In this document: positions 7,900 through 16,357 of the stretch, piece by piece
Layout: every line of letters begins with the position of its first letter
Position numbering within the stretch: the stretch's first letter is position 1
Source: Phycisphaerae bacterium
GTDB taxonomy: Bacteria > Planctomycetota > Phycisphaerae > UBA1845
Reading direction: 5' to 3'
Assembly: GCA_021604825.1 (NCBI GenBank)
Contig: BQJS01000050.1
Span: 1 to 24,529 of the forward strand
DNA length: 24,529 nt
Translations under genes and position numbers: made by a program
The notes under the pieces: model-generated
The model's input: the letters and a program-made list of their open reading frames with translations, nothing else
Told to the model about the DNA's origin: nothing
The model's database searches: none

Positions 7900-9816
7900 A
7901 TGGGCACACAGGATCTCAAAGCCGATTCCGAAGGCGAACATCTTCGCGCTTTCATGAAGCATTTGTTAGCCGACGTGCGCGCCCTCGAACAGATGATCGA
8001 GAACGATGAGATCGAGTCCGATGTGCGCCGGATCGGCGGCGAACAGGAGATGGTACTCGTCGATCCCGACGGTCAGCCATCTCCCAAGGGCATGGAAGTG
8101 CTCGAATGCCTAAACGACGATCACTTCACGACCGAGTTGGCCAAGTTCAACATCGAGTGCAATCTCGACCCGTTTGTGTTCGGAAACAATTGCCTTCGAC
8201 AGATGGAAGGGCAGCTCAACGAGATGCTCATCAAAGCCCGCAACGCTGCGCAGTCCTGCGGGGCGGATGTGTTGTTGACGGGTATCTTGCCGACGCTGTC
8301 GCAGACCCACACCGGGCTCGATTGGATGGCCCCCATGCCGCGCTACTACGCGCTCAACGAAGCGCTGGGGAAACTCCGTGGCGGCGACTATGAATTTCGC
8401 CTGACCGGTGTCGACGAATTGATCCTCAAGCAAGATTCGGTGATGCTCGAAGCCTGCAACACAAGCTTTCAAGTTCACTTCCAGGTGTCACCGGAAGAGT
8501 TTGCCCGTCGATACAACATCGCCCAAGCCGTCGCAGGACCGGCGCTGGCGGTGGCGACGAATTCACCGCTTCTATTTGGTAAGCGCTTGTGGCGCGAAAC
8601 CCGAATCGGATTATTTCAGCAAGCCGTCGACACCCGGACGACGACGCAGGTTTCCGACGAGCGCAAAGCCCGCGTCAGTTTCGGTCAGCAGTGGGTCAAA
8701 GAATCGGTGCTGGAGATTTTCCGCGAAGACATCGCCCGGTTCCGCGTCTTATTCGGTGCCGATTCACACGAAGATCCGTTCGACGCATTGGCAGAGGGAC
8801 GCATTCCCAAGCTGCAATCATTGCGTCTGCACAACAGCACGGTGTACCGCTGGAACAGACCCTGCTACGGAATCTCTGATAACAAACCACACATTCGCAT
8901 CGAAAACCGCGTGCTGCCGGCTGGCCCAACTGTGATCGACTCGATCGCCAATGCAGCATTCTGGTTCGGGCTGATGATTGGCGTGGCCGACGAATACGAT
9001 GACATCACGAAGGTCATGGATTTCGACGACGCCAAGTCCAACTTCCTAGCCGCCGCCCGTTTGGGCATGCATGCGCAATTTGTATGGATCGGCAAGGAAC
9101 AACCGGTCCCCGCTCAGGAAGTGCTCAGCCAGCAGTTGCTTCCATTGGCCCGCAACGGACTAAAGTCAGCCAACATCGATTCGCACGATATTGATCGATA
9201 CCTTAACGTCATTGAGGGTCGCCTAAGCACCGGGCGGACCGGGTCGCAGTGGCTGATCCAATCGCTCGCAAAAATGAAGGGCGAGGCGACGGCAGCGGTG
9301 CGCTTGGGATCGGTGACGCGGACGGCGCTCGATCGGCAGTGGCAAGGCGAACCGGTACATACGTGGCCATTGGCCCGTTTGGATCGATCGGATGCCGTCA
9401 AGCGCGGGTATCGCCGCATTGAACAGTACATGACCACGGATTTGTTCACGGTCAACGAAGACGACTCGGTCGATCTCGTCGCGAACATGATGGTGTGGCA
9501 GGACGTTCGCCACGTTCCGGTTGAAGACAGTCAGCATCAGCTCGTGGGGCTGGTCACCTACCGCCAGATTCTTCGCTTGATTGGGAATCAGCCAACCGAC
9601 ACGGATTCCGAATCGGTGGCGGTGAGTACCGTGATGAAGCGAGACCCGATTACGGTGACACCCGAAACCGAAACGATCGAAGCGATCCGAGTGATGTTGA
9701 ACAAAAAAGTTTCCTGCCTGCCGGTGGTCAAAGAGGGAAAGCTTGTCGGGATTGTGTCTGACCACGATTTCTTAGAAGTGGCAGCCGAGTTGTTCGAGAA
9801 GGAACTTTCTGAGTAG
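7900..9816 (+). CDS. GCS2-like (glutamate-cysteine ligase family) carboxylate-amine ligase fused to two CBS domains
   Basis: A 638-residue cytoplasmic protein. Residues about 35-360 match the GCS2/YbdK-like ligase core: RRIGGEQEMVLVD (43-55) with the metal-binding acidic pair, LAKFNIECNLDP (80-91), LEACNTSFQVHFQVSP (183-198), and HIRIENRVLPAGP (331-343). Known members join the gamma-carboxylate of glutamate, or a related acid, to an amine at the cost of ATP. Residues about 510-564 and 576-629 are two CBS motifs (YMTTDLFTVNEDDSVD and VMKRDPITVTPETETIE), which as a pair usually bind adenine nucleotides and could regulate the ligase. The ATG at 7900 follows GCAGG by nine bases; an in-frame ATG at 7867 has no ribosome site. 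The next gene starts 26 bases on. The true substrate is not known. Confidence 0.8.
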   Translation: MGTQDLKADSEGEHLRAFMKHLLADVRALEQMIENDEIESDVRRIGGEQEMVLVDPDGQPSPKGMEVLECLNDDHFTTELAKFNIECNLDPFVFGNNCLRQMEGQLNEMLIKARNAAQSCGADVLLTGILPTLSQTHTGLDWMAPMPRYYALNEALGKLRGGDYEFRLTGVDELILKQDSVMLEACNTSFQVHFQVSPEEFARRYNIAQAVAGPALAVATNSPLLFGKRLWRETRIGLFQQAVDTRTTTQVSDERKARVSFGQQWVKESVLEIFREDIARFRVLFGADSHEDPFDALAEGRIPKLQSLRLHNSTVYRWNRPCYGISDNKPHIRIENRVLPAGPTVIDSIANAAFWFGLMIGVADEYDDITKVMDFDDAKSNFLAAARLGMHAQFVWIGKEQPVPAQEVLSQQLLPLARNGLKSANIDSHDIDRYLNVIEGRLSTGRTGSQWLIQSLAKMKGEATAAVRLGSVTRTALDRQWQGEPVHTWPLARLDRSDAVKRGYRRIEQYMTTDLFTVNEDDSVDLVANMMVWQDVRHVPVEDSQHQLVGLVTYRQILRLIGNQPTDTDSESVAVSTVMKRDPITVTPETETIEAIRVMLNKKVSCLPVVKEGKLVGIVSDHDFLEVAAELFEKELSE

Positions 9817-9842
9817 TTTTTCTAAGTAGATACGCAACGAAG

Positions 9843-11024
9843 ATGATTCGCGACAATAGCCCGGAGGGGGCGACAAACCAACGACTCATTGGTTCCTACG
9901 ATCAAGGGTGCCAAGGTCCGACACTCGTGTGCATGGGCGGTGTTCATGGCAACGAACCTGCCGGCATCCATGCCGCCAAGCGCGTCCTGGAAACACTGGC
10001 CAAGCGACGGATTCCCATTCGCGGCCGCTTGCTGGGCGTCATCGGAAACGTTGAGGCCTTGCGGCAGGGCGTTCGCCATGTGGACGTCGATTTCAATCGC
10101 ATCTGGATGTCTGAGCGCGTACCCCCATTGAATGGCAATGGTCATGCCGCATCGGCGTCGGTCGAAGATCGCGAGCAGTTGGGTTTGCTTTCGACATTGC
10201 ATCAGGCGTTCGACGAAGCCCACGACGAAGTTTTCGTGTTGGACATGCACACCATGTCAGCCGACGGCGCTCCCTTCGCCTTGTTTGGCGATACGCTGCC
10301 GAACCGTCGATTCGCATCGGGACTACACGCCCCTTTGATCTTGGGATTGGAAGAACACATCGACGGGGTTGTGCTGGATTACGTTAATTCACTCGGTCAT
10401 GTCACGGTCGGCATTGAAGGTGGAAGGCACGAAGACCCGCGATCGGTTGATTTCATCGAAGCGATCATCTGGCTTGCGCTCACGTCGGCGGGCATGATTA
10501 GAAAAGACGACGTTCCCGAGGTCCAAAAAGCAAGTCAATTGCTGACCGAATCATCGCGCAACCTGCCGCCAGTGGTAGAAGTTTGCCATCGCCATCCGAT
10601 AGAGGACGGCGACGGTTTTCAGATGAAACCCGGATATCGCAATTTTCAAGCAGTCAGCGAAGGCGAAGTGTTGGCCCACGACAAGAACGGCCCCATTCGC
10701 TGCCCGATGGATGGGTATATCTTGTTGCCTTTTTATCAAGGCCTGGGCAACGATGGGTTCTTCATTGGTCGCGAGGTCAAGGTCGGTTGGCTGAAGGTGT
10801 CGAGCCTCTTGCGAAGGATGCGCCTCGATGCCGTCGTGCATTGGCTGCCCGGTGTGCGCCGGCATCCCACGATGAAAGACAATCTGGTTGTCAATCAATC
10901 GCGCGCCAAGTGGTACGCCTTAGAGATTTTTCACCTTCTCGGTTTTCGCAAGCGGCGGGTAGAAGGGGACACCCTTATCGTCGGTCGCCGTAAACCGCAA
11001 TTGGCCAACGGGCGACGCTTCTAA
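9843..11024 (+). CDS. Zinc hydrolase of the succinylglutamate desuccinylase/aspartoacylase family
   Basis: A 393-residue soluble protein of the M14-like AstE/AspA family, which removes an acyl group from an N-acyl amino acid. The first zinc site is GGVHGNEPAG (32-41, H35 and E38). The third ligand is H136 in LDMHT (133-137). The substrate-binding DFNR (83-86) and the catalytic glutamate in VGIEGG (E192) are present, so the enzyme looks intact. A C-terminal beta domain follows (about 262-312: GYRNFQAVSEGEVLAHD, then IRCPMDGYILLPFYQG), with an extra basic tail of about 80 residues. The ATG is 26 bases after the CBS-ligase stop, which implies one transcript; the ribosome site (ACGAAG) is weak. 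Pairing with a ligase suggests it hydrolyses that enzyme's product or a related amide. It is not shown to be an arginine-catabolism AstE; no ast gene is nearby. Confidence 0.8.
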   Translation: MIRDNSPEGATNQRLIGSYDQGCQGPTLVCMGGVHGNEPAGIHAAKRVLETLAKRRIPIRGRLLGVIGNVEALRQGVRHVDVDFNRIWMSERVPPLNGNGHAASASVEDREQLGLLSTLHQAFDEAHDEVFVLDMHTMSADGAPFALFGDTLPNRRFASGLHAPLILGLEEHIDGVVLDYVNSLGHVTVGIEGGRHEDPRSVDFIEAIIWLALTSAGMIRKDDVPEVQKASQLLTESSRNLPPVVEVCHRHPIEDGDGFQMKPGYRNFQAVSEGEVLAHDKNGPIRCPMDGYILLPFYQGLGNDGFFIGREVKVGWLKVSSLLRRMRLDAVVHWLPGVRRHPTMKDNLVVNQSRAKWYALEIFHLLGFRKRRVEGDTLIVGRRKPQLANGRRF

Positions 11025-11028
11025 TTTG

Positions 11029-11046
11029 CTCAGGTATTCACCTGAG
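11029..11046. terminator. Hairpin between convergent genes, possible bidirectional terminator
   Basis: CTCAGGT (11029-11035) pairs perfectly with ACCTGAG (11040-11046) around a four-base loop. It lies between the stop codons of the convergent hydrolase and diguanylate cyclase genes, which are 25 bases apart. Neither side has a real T-tract, so factor-independent termination is uncertain. Confidence 0.4.
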
Positions 11047-11049
11047 GCG

Positions 11050-12477
11050 CTAACTCATTTTGAATTCTACAACGCGACCCTTACCGCTGCGTTTGGCCTT
11101 ATAGAGCGCCTCATCGGCCTGAGATAGCAATTCGGTTGCAGTCCGAGCGTCGGTCGCCGATCGCGACGCAAACCCGGAACTGAGCGTCACTTTGGTTTTG
11201 ATCGGCATCGCGCCGATCTGCCGGTTGAACAACTTGACGATGCGGTCGCAGACATCGTGGGCTTGTTCGTCGGAAATGTCCATCAGCACCGCCGCAAACT
11301 CATCACCGCCATAACGAATTCCAATGTCGTCCTCGCGCAAGGTTCCCCGAAGGAGTTCGCCGAAAAACCGAAGGATCTCATCGCCAGCAGCATGGCCTTC
11401 GGTGTCGTTGAGCGGTTTGAAATTGTCCACGTCGAACATCGCGATCACCACGTTGACCCGTTGGCTCATCTGCTCTTGAAAAATAGGCCCCAAGCGTTCC
11501 TCGATGAAGCGTCGATTGGTCAGTCCGGTGAGTGAATCCTGCTCGGCGTCCTTGCGGGCCCGGGTCAGCAATCGATGGATTTTCTTGGTCTCTTCCGAGG
11601 CCGCCGACTCCGCCCGCCGTTCAAGAACCACCGATTGTCGCCGCATTTCGTGAAGTTCTTCTTCTAAGTCGCCAAACGACCGTGCAATTTGCTCGAGTTC
11701 TGCTGAGGCGAAATCGTCGAGTTCAAGTCGTTCGCTGCGTTGCTGAGCTTTGGTTTGACGTGCGATTGCTGCCAATGGTTCCGAGACATTTGTCCTGATG
11801 CTCCGCCGAATCAGCGTTGCGGTCACCAAGGCGCTGAGCGAAAGCAAACCGGCTAGTGGTATGACTTGCTTGGCTACGGTGGTCCATACGTTTGGAGAGA
11901 CCGATGCGATACTGACGTACGCAAGCGGCGCAAGATCGGGACTGCGCTCGACAGCAACGGTGGTGACGCTGACTTCGACATCGAGGAGCGCTCCATCGGA
12001 CTCGGACGCGTCCATTGGGTTGATCGTTGGAGTCTCATCCTTATTGAAATTCTGCGCAGCGAAATTGATCGGGATCTCTGTTGGCCATATGTAGAGAACA
12101 TCGCCTTGAGTGTTGAGTAGAGCGATACCGATTGCGTCGGTACTGTACATGAGTGATGTTGACCACGACTTGGCTGCATCGCATGAATCTTTGTCCTTGT
12201 CCGCCATCGCTTCAACAAAGTCACCGAAATCCGAAAAGGAGCGATACTCGGTAAATGTTCGAAGGGACTTCGCCCCAGACCGGGCTTGTTCGATCAACGC
12301 ATCAGAGGCAACTTGTGACTCGCGGTTGACGACCAGCCATGTGTGGATTGCGCACGTCACCACCATTGGCAATCCGATCGCAATCCACATGGCGAATTGA
12401 ATTCGGCGATGCATGGTTTGACGGGTTGGCTGACGCGTTGGGCCTTGTTTCAAGTTGGTCACACTTGCAGTAGTCAA
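11050..12477 (-). CDS. Membrane diguanylate cyclase (HAMP-GGDEF) with periplasmic sensor
   Basis: A 475-residue inner-membrane protein that should make cyclic di-GMP from two GTP. A first membrane helix (about 28-50) and a second (about 204-224) enclose a roughly 150-residue periplasmic sensor region without a family I recognise. A HAMP-like linker (about 225-275) and a charged coiled coil (about 275-310) lead into the GGDEF domain: DSLTGLTNRR (314-323), MFDVDNFK with the metal ligand D349, and YGGDEF (389-394) intact. An I-site RxxD (R381-D384) sits five residues before GGDEF, so product feedback inhibition is likely. No EAL domain follows. The start is uncertain: TTG at 12477, or ATG at 12414 (22 residues in), neither with a clear ribosome site. 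The signal sensed is unknown. Confidence 0.9.
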   Translation of the reverse strand: MTTASVTNLKQGPTRQPTRQTMHRRIQFAMWIAIGLPMVVTCAIHTWLVVNRESQVASDALIEQARSGAKSLRTFTEYRSFSDFGDFVEAMADKDKDSCDAAKSWSTSLMYSTDAIGIALLNTQGDVLYIWPTEIPINFAAQNFNKDETPTINPMDASESDGALLDVEVSVTTVAVERSPDLAPLAYVSIASVSPNVWTTVAKQVIPLAGLLSLSALVTATLIRRSIRTNVSEPLAAIARQTKAQQRSERLELDDFASAELEQIARSFGDLEEELHEMRRQSVVLERRAESAASEETKKIHRLLTRARKDAEQDSLTGLTNRRFIEERLGPIFQEQMSQRVNVVIAMFDVDNFKPLNDTEGHAAGDEILRFFGELLRGTLREDDIGIRYGGDEFAAVLMDISDEQAHDVCDRIVKLFNRQIGAMPIKTKVTLSSGFASRSATDARTATELLSQADEALYKAKRSGKGRVVEFKMS

Positions 12478-12823
12478 TCGATTCCGCGCGAACTGGCACC
12501 CCCGGCGAGTTCCCTGCGGCGCTCCACACTACCTTCGATATCGGCTTGAAATCGATGCGGCGATAGGTTGAGCGACGATGCATCGTGCTTCGTAAATTGT
12601 TGGTATTTAAGATGTTATGGTCTACATAGGGCGATCGGGGTCCTTCAACTGGTCGTTGAATCGGTGGCGGGACATGCAATCTCATTGAAAGCCGGCAGGC
12701 AGAGTTGATCACTGATGGCATGGTCCGCGCTACCGAATACGCTTGACCCAAAACCGCGGTAGAATCTTTAGCATCTTTGAATCTCAATTTGAGAATTGGC
12801 ATTCCAGTAATTACGGAGAACCA
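12478..12823. other. Divergent intergenic region upstream of cyclase and DUF1573 genes
   Basis: This 346-base stretch between divergent genes holds no convincing gene. It contains a 12-base perfect palindrome ACGATGCATCGT (12575-12586) and a candidate plus-strand promoter at 12600-12628. A reading frame continues upstream from the DUF1573 gene to 12743, but nothing there resembles a signal peptide or known protein. The minus-strand promoter of the cyclase is not clear. Confidence 0.55.
12600..12628 (+). promoter_or_regulatory. Candidate promoter of the DUF1573 gene
   Basis: TTGGTA (12600-12605) and TACATA (12623-12628) are spaced by exactly 17 bases. It would give a leader of roughly 190 bases. 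The match is moderate, and a nearer promoter may exist. Confidence 0.3.
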
Positions 12824-14179
12824 ATGAAAGAGTTGCATTCGGCAAATTCTGTCCTAATTCTTGCAGTCGTCGCGCTGGCGACATCGCCTACATCTGGGCA
12901 AGCGAATGCGCACGATCACGGCCAGCCCCGCAGCGTCCAACACGGGCCACGCGCTTACTTTCAAAACAGAGTGATCGACTTGGGTGATGTCAATCAGCAC
13001 GAACGAATCGCCGGCAGGGTTGTCATTGAGAATCACGGTGACGAGGACTTGGAAATCAAGAACCTTTCGGCGCACTGCGGTTGCACCGTTTTGGAGTTGG
13101 ACGAAGCCGACCGGATTGTGCCGCCCGACCAGGAACAAGAAATTACCGTATTCTTCAGCACCGATGATCGGCAGGGTATGCAGCGGAAATTGGTGACGGT
13201 GGTCACGAACGATCCTGAATACCCAGTGAGCGAATTGATCGTCAAGTCGAATGTGCTGGCCAGCTTTCAAGTTCTGCCAGCGCAATACGTTGCCCTCATA
13301 GACGTGCAGCCTGGCGATCCTCTCGGCCTTCTGTCCGTCTTTCCGACCGTCAAAGGAACGGCATTGGAGAATCTCGAAATCGAAGTTCCTGGCCGCTTCC
13401 TCGAACATGGAATGGAGTCGATCGTCAATGATGACGGGGACGAAGGAATCGGCGTGTCCTTTAGTGTTGCTGAGGAAGCGGAATTTGGGCCGATCGATAC
13501 GCAACTGATTTTCAAAGGTACGGTCAACGGAAAAACGCAGTCCGTTTGGGTACGGGCGAAGGGGGCGATTGTCGGGCCAATCGAAGTCAGACCGCCACAG
13601 ATTGAATCCACTCAGCCTACCCCGCGAGGTCGAGCATTCGCGCCGGTGACGATACGGCCCACCGATGGACAGGCGTTCGAGATTGCCTCGATTGATGCTG
13701 GCGAGTATCTCGATCACAGTCACGCAACGGGCAAAAAACCCGGTGATATCGACATTTCGCTGCGCCTCAATGAGAATGCACCCGACGGACCGTTGGCCGT
13801 CGCGGTTGTGGTGCGAACCAATCACCCAGACATGCCGATCGTGCAGATTCCGGTGTTTGTCAACGTTCTGCCCAAGTGTCGGGTTCAGCCGCCCACCGTT
13901 GTGTTTGGGCCCAGGACGCAAGAAGAAACGCGGCGTGTTCGCCTGCAATCGGATATCGTTTCGAAACTGGAAATCAAGAGCGTTTCGTGTGACAATCAGT
14001 CCATCGGCGTAACAGTGGTTGAACCGTCAGTGACGCATCCAAAGGTTCGCTTTCTCGAGTTGCAATGGTCGAAGGGCGCCGTTCCTTCGACCGATGTCAA
14101 CGCGAAGTTGACCATCGAGACCAATGTGGCAGGCGGCGAAACGGTAGTGGTGCCTGTTGAGTATCGCGGCACGAATTAA
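12824..14179 (+). CDS. Exported DUF1573 protein with additional Ig-like modules
   Basis: A 451-residue secreted protein. The ATG at 12824 follows GGAG at the correct distance and starts a signal peptide (hydrophobic VLILAVVALATS, cleavage probably after QANA near residue 29). Residues about 47-143 are a clear DUF1573 domain: a FQNRVIDLGDV strand, VIENHGDEDLEIKN, then HCGCTVLELD with the signature CGC (85-87), a PPDQEQEITVFF strand, and VTNDPEYPVSELIVKS. DUF1573 is an immunoglobulin-like fold related to MSP/HYDIN modules. The remaining 300 residues look like about three more beta-sandwich modules, two of which repeat the pattern of NHPDMPIVQIPVFVNV. The last carries one Cys (in VSCDNQS) matching the position of the CGC motif. 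The function of the family is unknown. The next gene begins 59 bases on. Confidence 0.85.
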   Translation: MKELHSANSVLILAVVALATSPTSGQANAHDHGQPRSVQHGPRAYFQNRVIDLGDVNQHERIAGRVVIENHGDEDLEIKNLSAHCGCTVLELDEADRIVPPDQEQEITVFFSTDDRQGMQRKLVTVVTNDPEYPVSELIVKSNVLASFQVLPAQYVALIDVQPGDPLGLLSVFPTVKGTALENLEIEVPGRFLEHGMESIVNDDGDEGIGVSFSVAEEAEFGPIDTQLIFKGTVNGKTQSVWVRAKGAIVGPIEVRPPQIESTQPTPRGRAFAPVTIRPTDGQAFEIASIDAGEYLDHSHATGKKPGDIDISLRLNENAPDGPLAVAVVVRTNHPDMPIVQIPVFVNVLPKCRVQPPTVVFGPRTQEETRRVRLQSDIVSKLEIKSVSCDNQSIGVTVVEPSVTHPKVRFLELQWSKGAVPSTDVNAKLTIETNVAGGETVVVPVEYRGTN

Positions 14180-14238
14180 CCGCCGGATTTGGCAACGAAC
14201 CGAATTAGCGAAACGTATAGAGAGGATCGATCGCAACA

Positions 14239-14451
14239 ATGAATCAAGAGCAAGTTTCGCCTGAGGCGACCGAATCCAAGGAACAAGAGCAGCCGGCGCC
14301 GCGGATTGTTTGGGACAACCCCGACACGCTGGCCGGCGACGCGCCTGCAATGTCTCGCGGGCCGTTGATCGCCAGCATTGTTGTGTATGCCGGTTGGTTC
14401 ATCTTTCTCGTCATCATGGCATACATGCGCGTGAGCACAACGTCGCAGTAG
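14239..14451 (+). CDS. Small single-pass membrane protein
   Basis: A 70-residue protein. Residues 1-40 are polar and acidic with prolines (PAPRIVWDNPDTLAGD), and residues about 42-63 are one clear membrane helix (LIASIVVYAGWFIFLVIMAY), followed by a short polar tail. The net charge suggests the N-terminus is cytoplasmic, but topology is weak. The ATG follows GAGAGG by 13 bases. It sits between the DUF1573 gene (59 bases before) and the glycosyltransferase gene (29 bases after), so it probably belongs to their transcript. I do not recognise a family; proteins of this size and layout are common in planctomycetes. It is accepted as a gene because of its ribosome site, gene-dense context and clean membrane helix. 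Confidence 0.7.
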   Translation: MNQEQVSPEATESKEQEQPAPRIVWDNPDTLAGDAPAMSRGPLIASIVVYAGWFIFLVIMAYMRVSTTSQ

Positions 14452-14480
14452 ACGGCAACACATCGAAGTAAAGAAGCAGT

Positions 14481-16331
14481 GTGCCGGTGTTGGTTAACAG
14501 TTCAAACACACAAGATTACACCTGCATGTTGCAACTCGAACGCATTTCGAAAACGTCGCCGATCTTCAAGCAAAACATTTCTGCACTTCACGAGCGACAA
14601 CGAGCGTTGGCTGAGCGGTTGTCGGTTGCAGATGTGCCCGGCGCTGTACAAACGGGGGTTGGTCGCGACGGGTCTCCTGTTGTCGTTCAGTCGGTCAGCG
14701 ATGATCATATTGGTTGGATGGGCGGATCGTCGATGCCGTCTGTCAGCGCCCGGGCAGTGCTGTCCAACTTTGTCGATCAAGGCGTCAACGTGGCGTTGCC
14801 TTCGATTGGAACGGGGTACGAGTGCCTGCATCTTCTCCAACGGGTTCAACCGCATTGCGCTGTATTTGTGTGTGAAGCGAGTACCGAGCGGTTGGCTGCG
14901 ACCTTGTGCGTGGTCGATCTCTCCGGGCCAATTGGAGTTGGCCGCCTGATTCTTCTGGATGGCGACATTGAGTCGACGCTACCCGAATTCATTGACGCAC
15001 ACCCGGGGTACGATTTCCCCACGCAATTGCTTACGCTTCCAGAATTCGACGCGGCTCGATTCAAGTCCCGGACTGATGCCGTGCATCGCGCATGCCATAT
15101 CGTTGCTGAACATCACCTCACGCACGTCAACGCTCTACGACAAAATGCCAGATCCAAACGCAATGCGCCGAGCAGCAAGCCGCACGTCGCGGTCGTTTCT
15201 GTTGATGCGGTGGGCGGAGCAATCGAACACGCGCGAAAAATTGAGCGGGCGGCGGATGCGTTGGGTTGGACGTCATCAATCAGCGTGCCCGACCATCCGA
15301 AGAGCTGCTCGTTGGTGTCGAGGGTGCAGGCGGTCGCGGGCGATTCGGTTGATCTTGTGCTGATGATTAACGGAACGCCGGGCCGGTTGGCTGAGTATCT
15401 TTTGGATGGTGTGCCCGTGGCATGTTGGTTTCTTGATGATTCGGTGCTGCCGCCCGTTGCGTTTGAAGGCGTCGATCATATGGCTCGCCTGATCGCGGCT
15501 TCTGGCGAAGTGCGTCAGAGACTTGTCGACCAAGGTGCGCAAGCGGACAGCGTTCGGATCATTGAGAAGGGCGTCGATCACGTCCTGTTTGAACGGACGG
15601 ATGAACCGACAACGCGAACCGAGTCGGTCTTGGTCATGGCTGACGCCCGAGATTTAGATCCCAAGGCGGCTAACATCGGATTAGAAAGTCACGAGAAACT
15701 GTGGGTCGAGATGCAGCACTCCATCGCGCAGGCAGCCGACCGCAAGAAACCGATCGATGTCGCAGAACTTCTCAAGAAAGCCGAACGCGCTACCGGAATC
15801 AAGCTAAACGACGACGGGTTGCGCCGACAATTCCTTGCTATTGTATCTGAGCGAATGCCCAAAACGATTGTCACTCGGTCAGCCGTCGAGGCGATGGTTG
15901 CGAGCGGATTTGCGGTCGATCTGTTTGGCCACCATTGGATGTCGCACGAATCGGTTTCAAATCAACATCGCGGTGCGATTCCGACGGATCACCTACGAGC
16001 GCAGAATCAATCGCAGGCCGCCTGTGTTGTGTTCCCGTACATTGACGCGAGTGCTGTGGGGCACTGCCTGGAGGCAATTGTCGCAGGTAGCCTCCCCTTA
16101 ATGCGCGATGATCATTCAAACTATTTTGAGCATTACCCGAATGCGAAACGTGTGCTTTCAAAAGTGCCAGCATTTGGCACTCATACAGAATTGCTAGCAC
16201 AGCTTCGGAAGTGGAATTCACAAAAGAACTCGCGAGAACAGCTTGTGGACTCGCTTCGATCGGAGTTGTTAAGCGGTCAAAGACACATCGATAGACTTGA
16301 AGCGGTCTACGATTGGGTTTGCAAGCAGTAG
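14481..16331 (+). CDS. Glycosyltransferase-like protein, CgeB-type C-terminus
   Basis: A 616-residue protein in two halves. Residues about 50-230 look like a nucleotide-binding, MAF/DUF115-like region with SSMPSVSARAVLSNFV, ALPSIGTGYE (105-114) and a motif-bearing strand VGRLILLDGD (153-162). Residues about 233-600 form a CgeB/GT-B-like pair of Rossmann folds: HVAVVSVDAVGGAIEHARKI (235-254), DLVLMINGTPGRLAEYLLDG (291-310), VACWFLDD (313-320), FAVDLFGHHW (477-486), and AVGHCLEAIVAGSLPLMRDD (525-544), the late sequence resembling the donor-binding region of family 1 and CgeB transferases. The sugar donor and acceptor are not evident. The GTG at 14481 follows AAGAAG; an ATG at 14526 would remove 15 residues. 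It ends 26 bases from the convergent epimerase, which may share the same pathway. Confidence 0.7.
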   Translation: MPVLVNSSNTQDYTCMLQLERISKTSPIFKQNISALHERQRALAERLSVADVPGAVQTGVGRDGSPVVVQSVSDDHIGWMGGSSMPSVSARAVLSNFVDQGVNVALPSIGTGYECLHLLQRVQPHCAVFVCEASTERLAATLCVVDLSGPIGVGRLILLDGDIESTLPEFIDAHPGYDFPTQLLTLPEFDAARFKSRTDAVHRACHIVAEHHLTHVNALRQNARSKRNAPSSKPHVAVVSVDAVGGAIEHARKIERAADALGWTSSISVPDHPKSCSLVSRVQAVAGDSVDLVLMINGTPGRLAEYLLDGVPVACWFLDDSVLPPVAFEGVDHMARLIAASGEVRQRLVDQGAQADSVRIIEKGVDHVLFERTDEPTTRTESVLVMADARDLDPKAANIGLESHEKLWVEMQHSIAQAADRKKPIDVAELLKKAERATGIKLNDDGLRRQFLAIVSERMPKTIVTRSAVEAMVASGFAVDLFGHHWMSHESVSNQHRGAIPTDHLRAQNQSQAACVVFPYIDASAVGHCLEAIVAGSLPLMRDDHSNYFEHYPNAKRVLSKVPAFGTHTELLAQLRKWNSQKNSREQLVDSLRSELLSGQRHIDRLEAVYDWVCKQ

Positions 16332-16357
16332 TTCTTGCGCTATCGCTTCGGTCATCA

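Noticed and set aside
12854..13948. 364-residue minus-strand reading frame opposite the DUF1573 gene
   Set aside because: It is a shadow of the DUF1573 gene: the plus strand has the signal peptide, the CGC motif and a ribosome site. The antisense frame shows none of these and matches no family.
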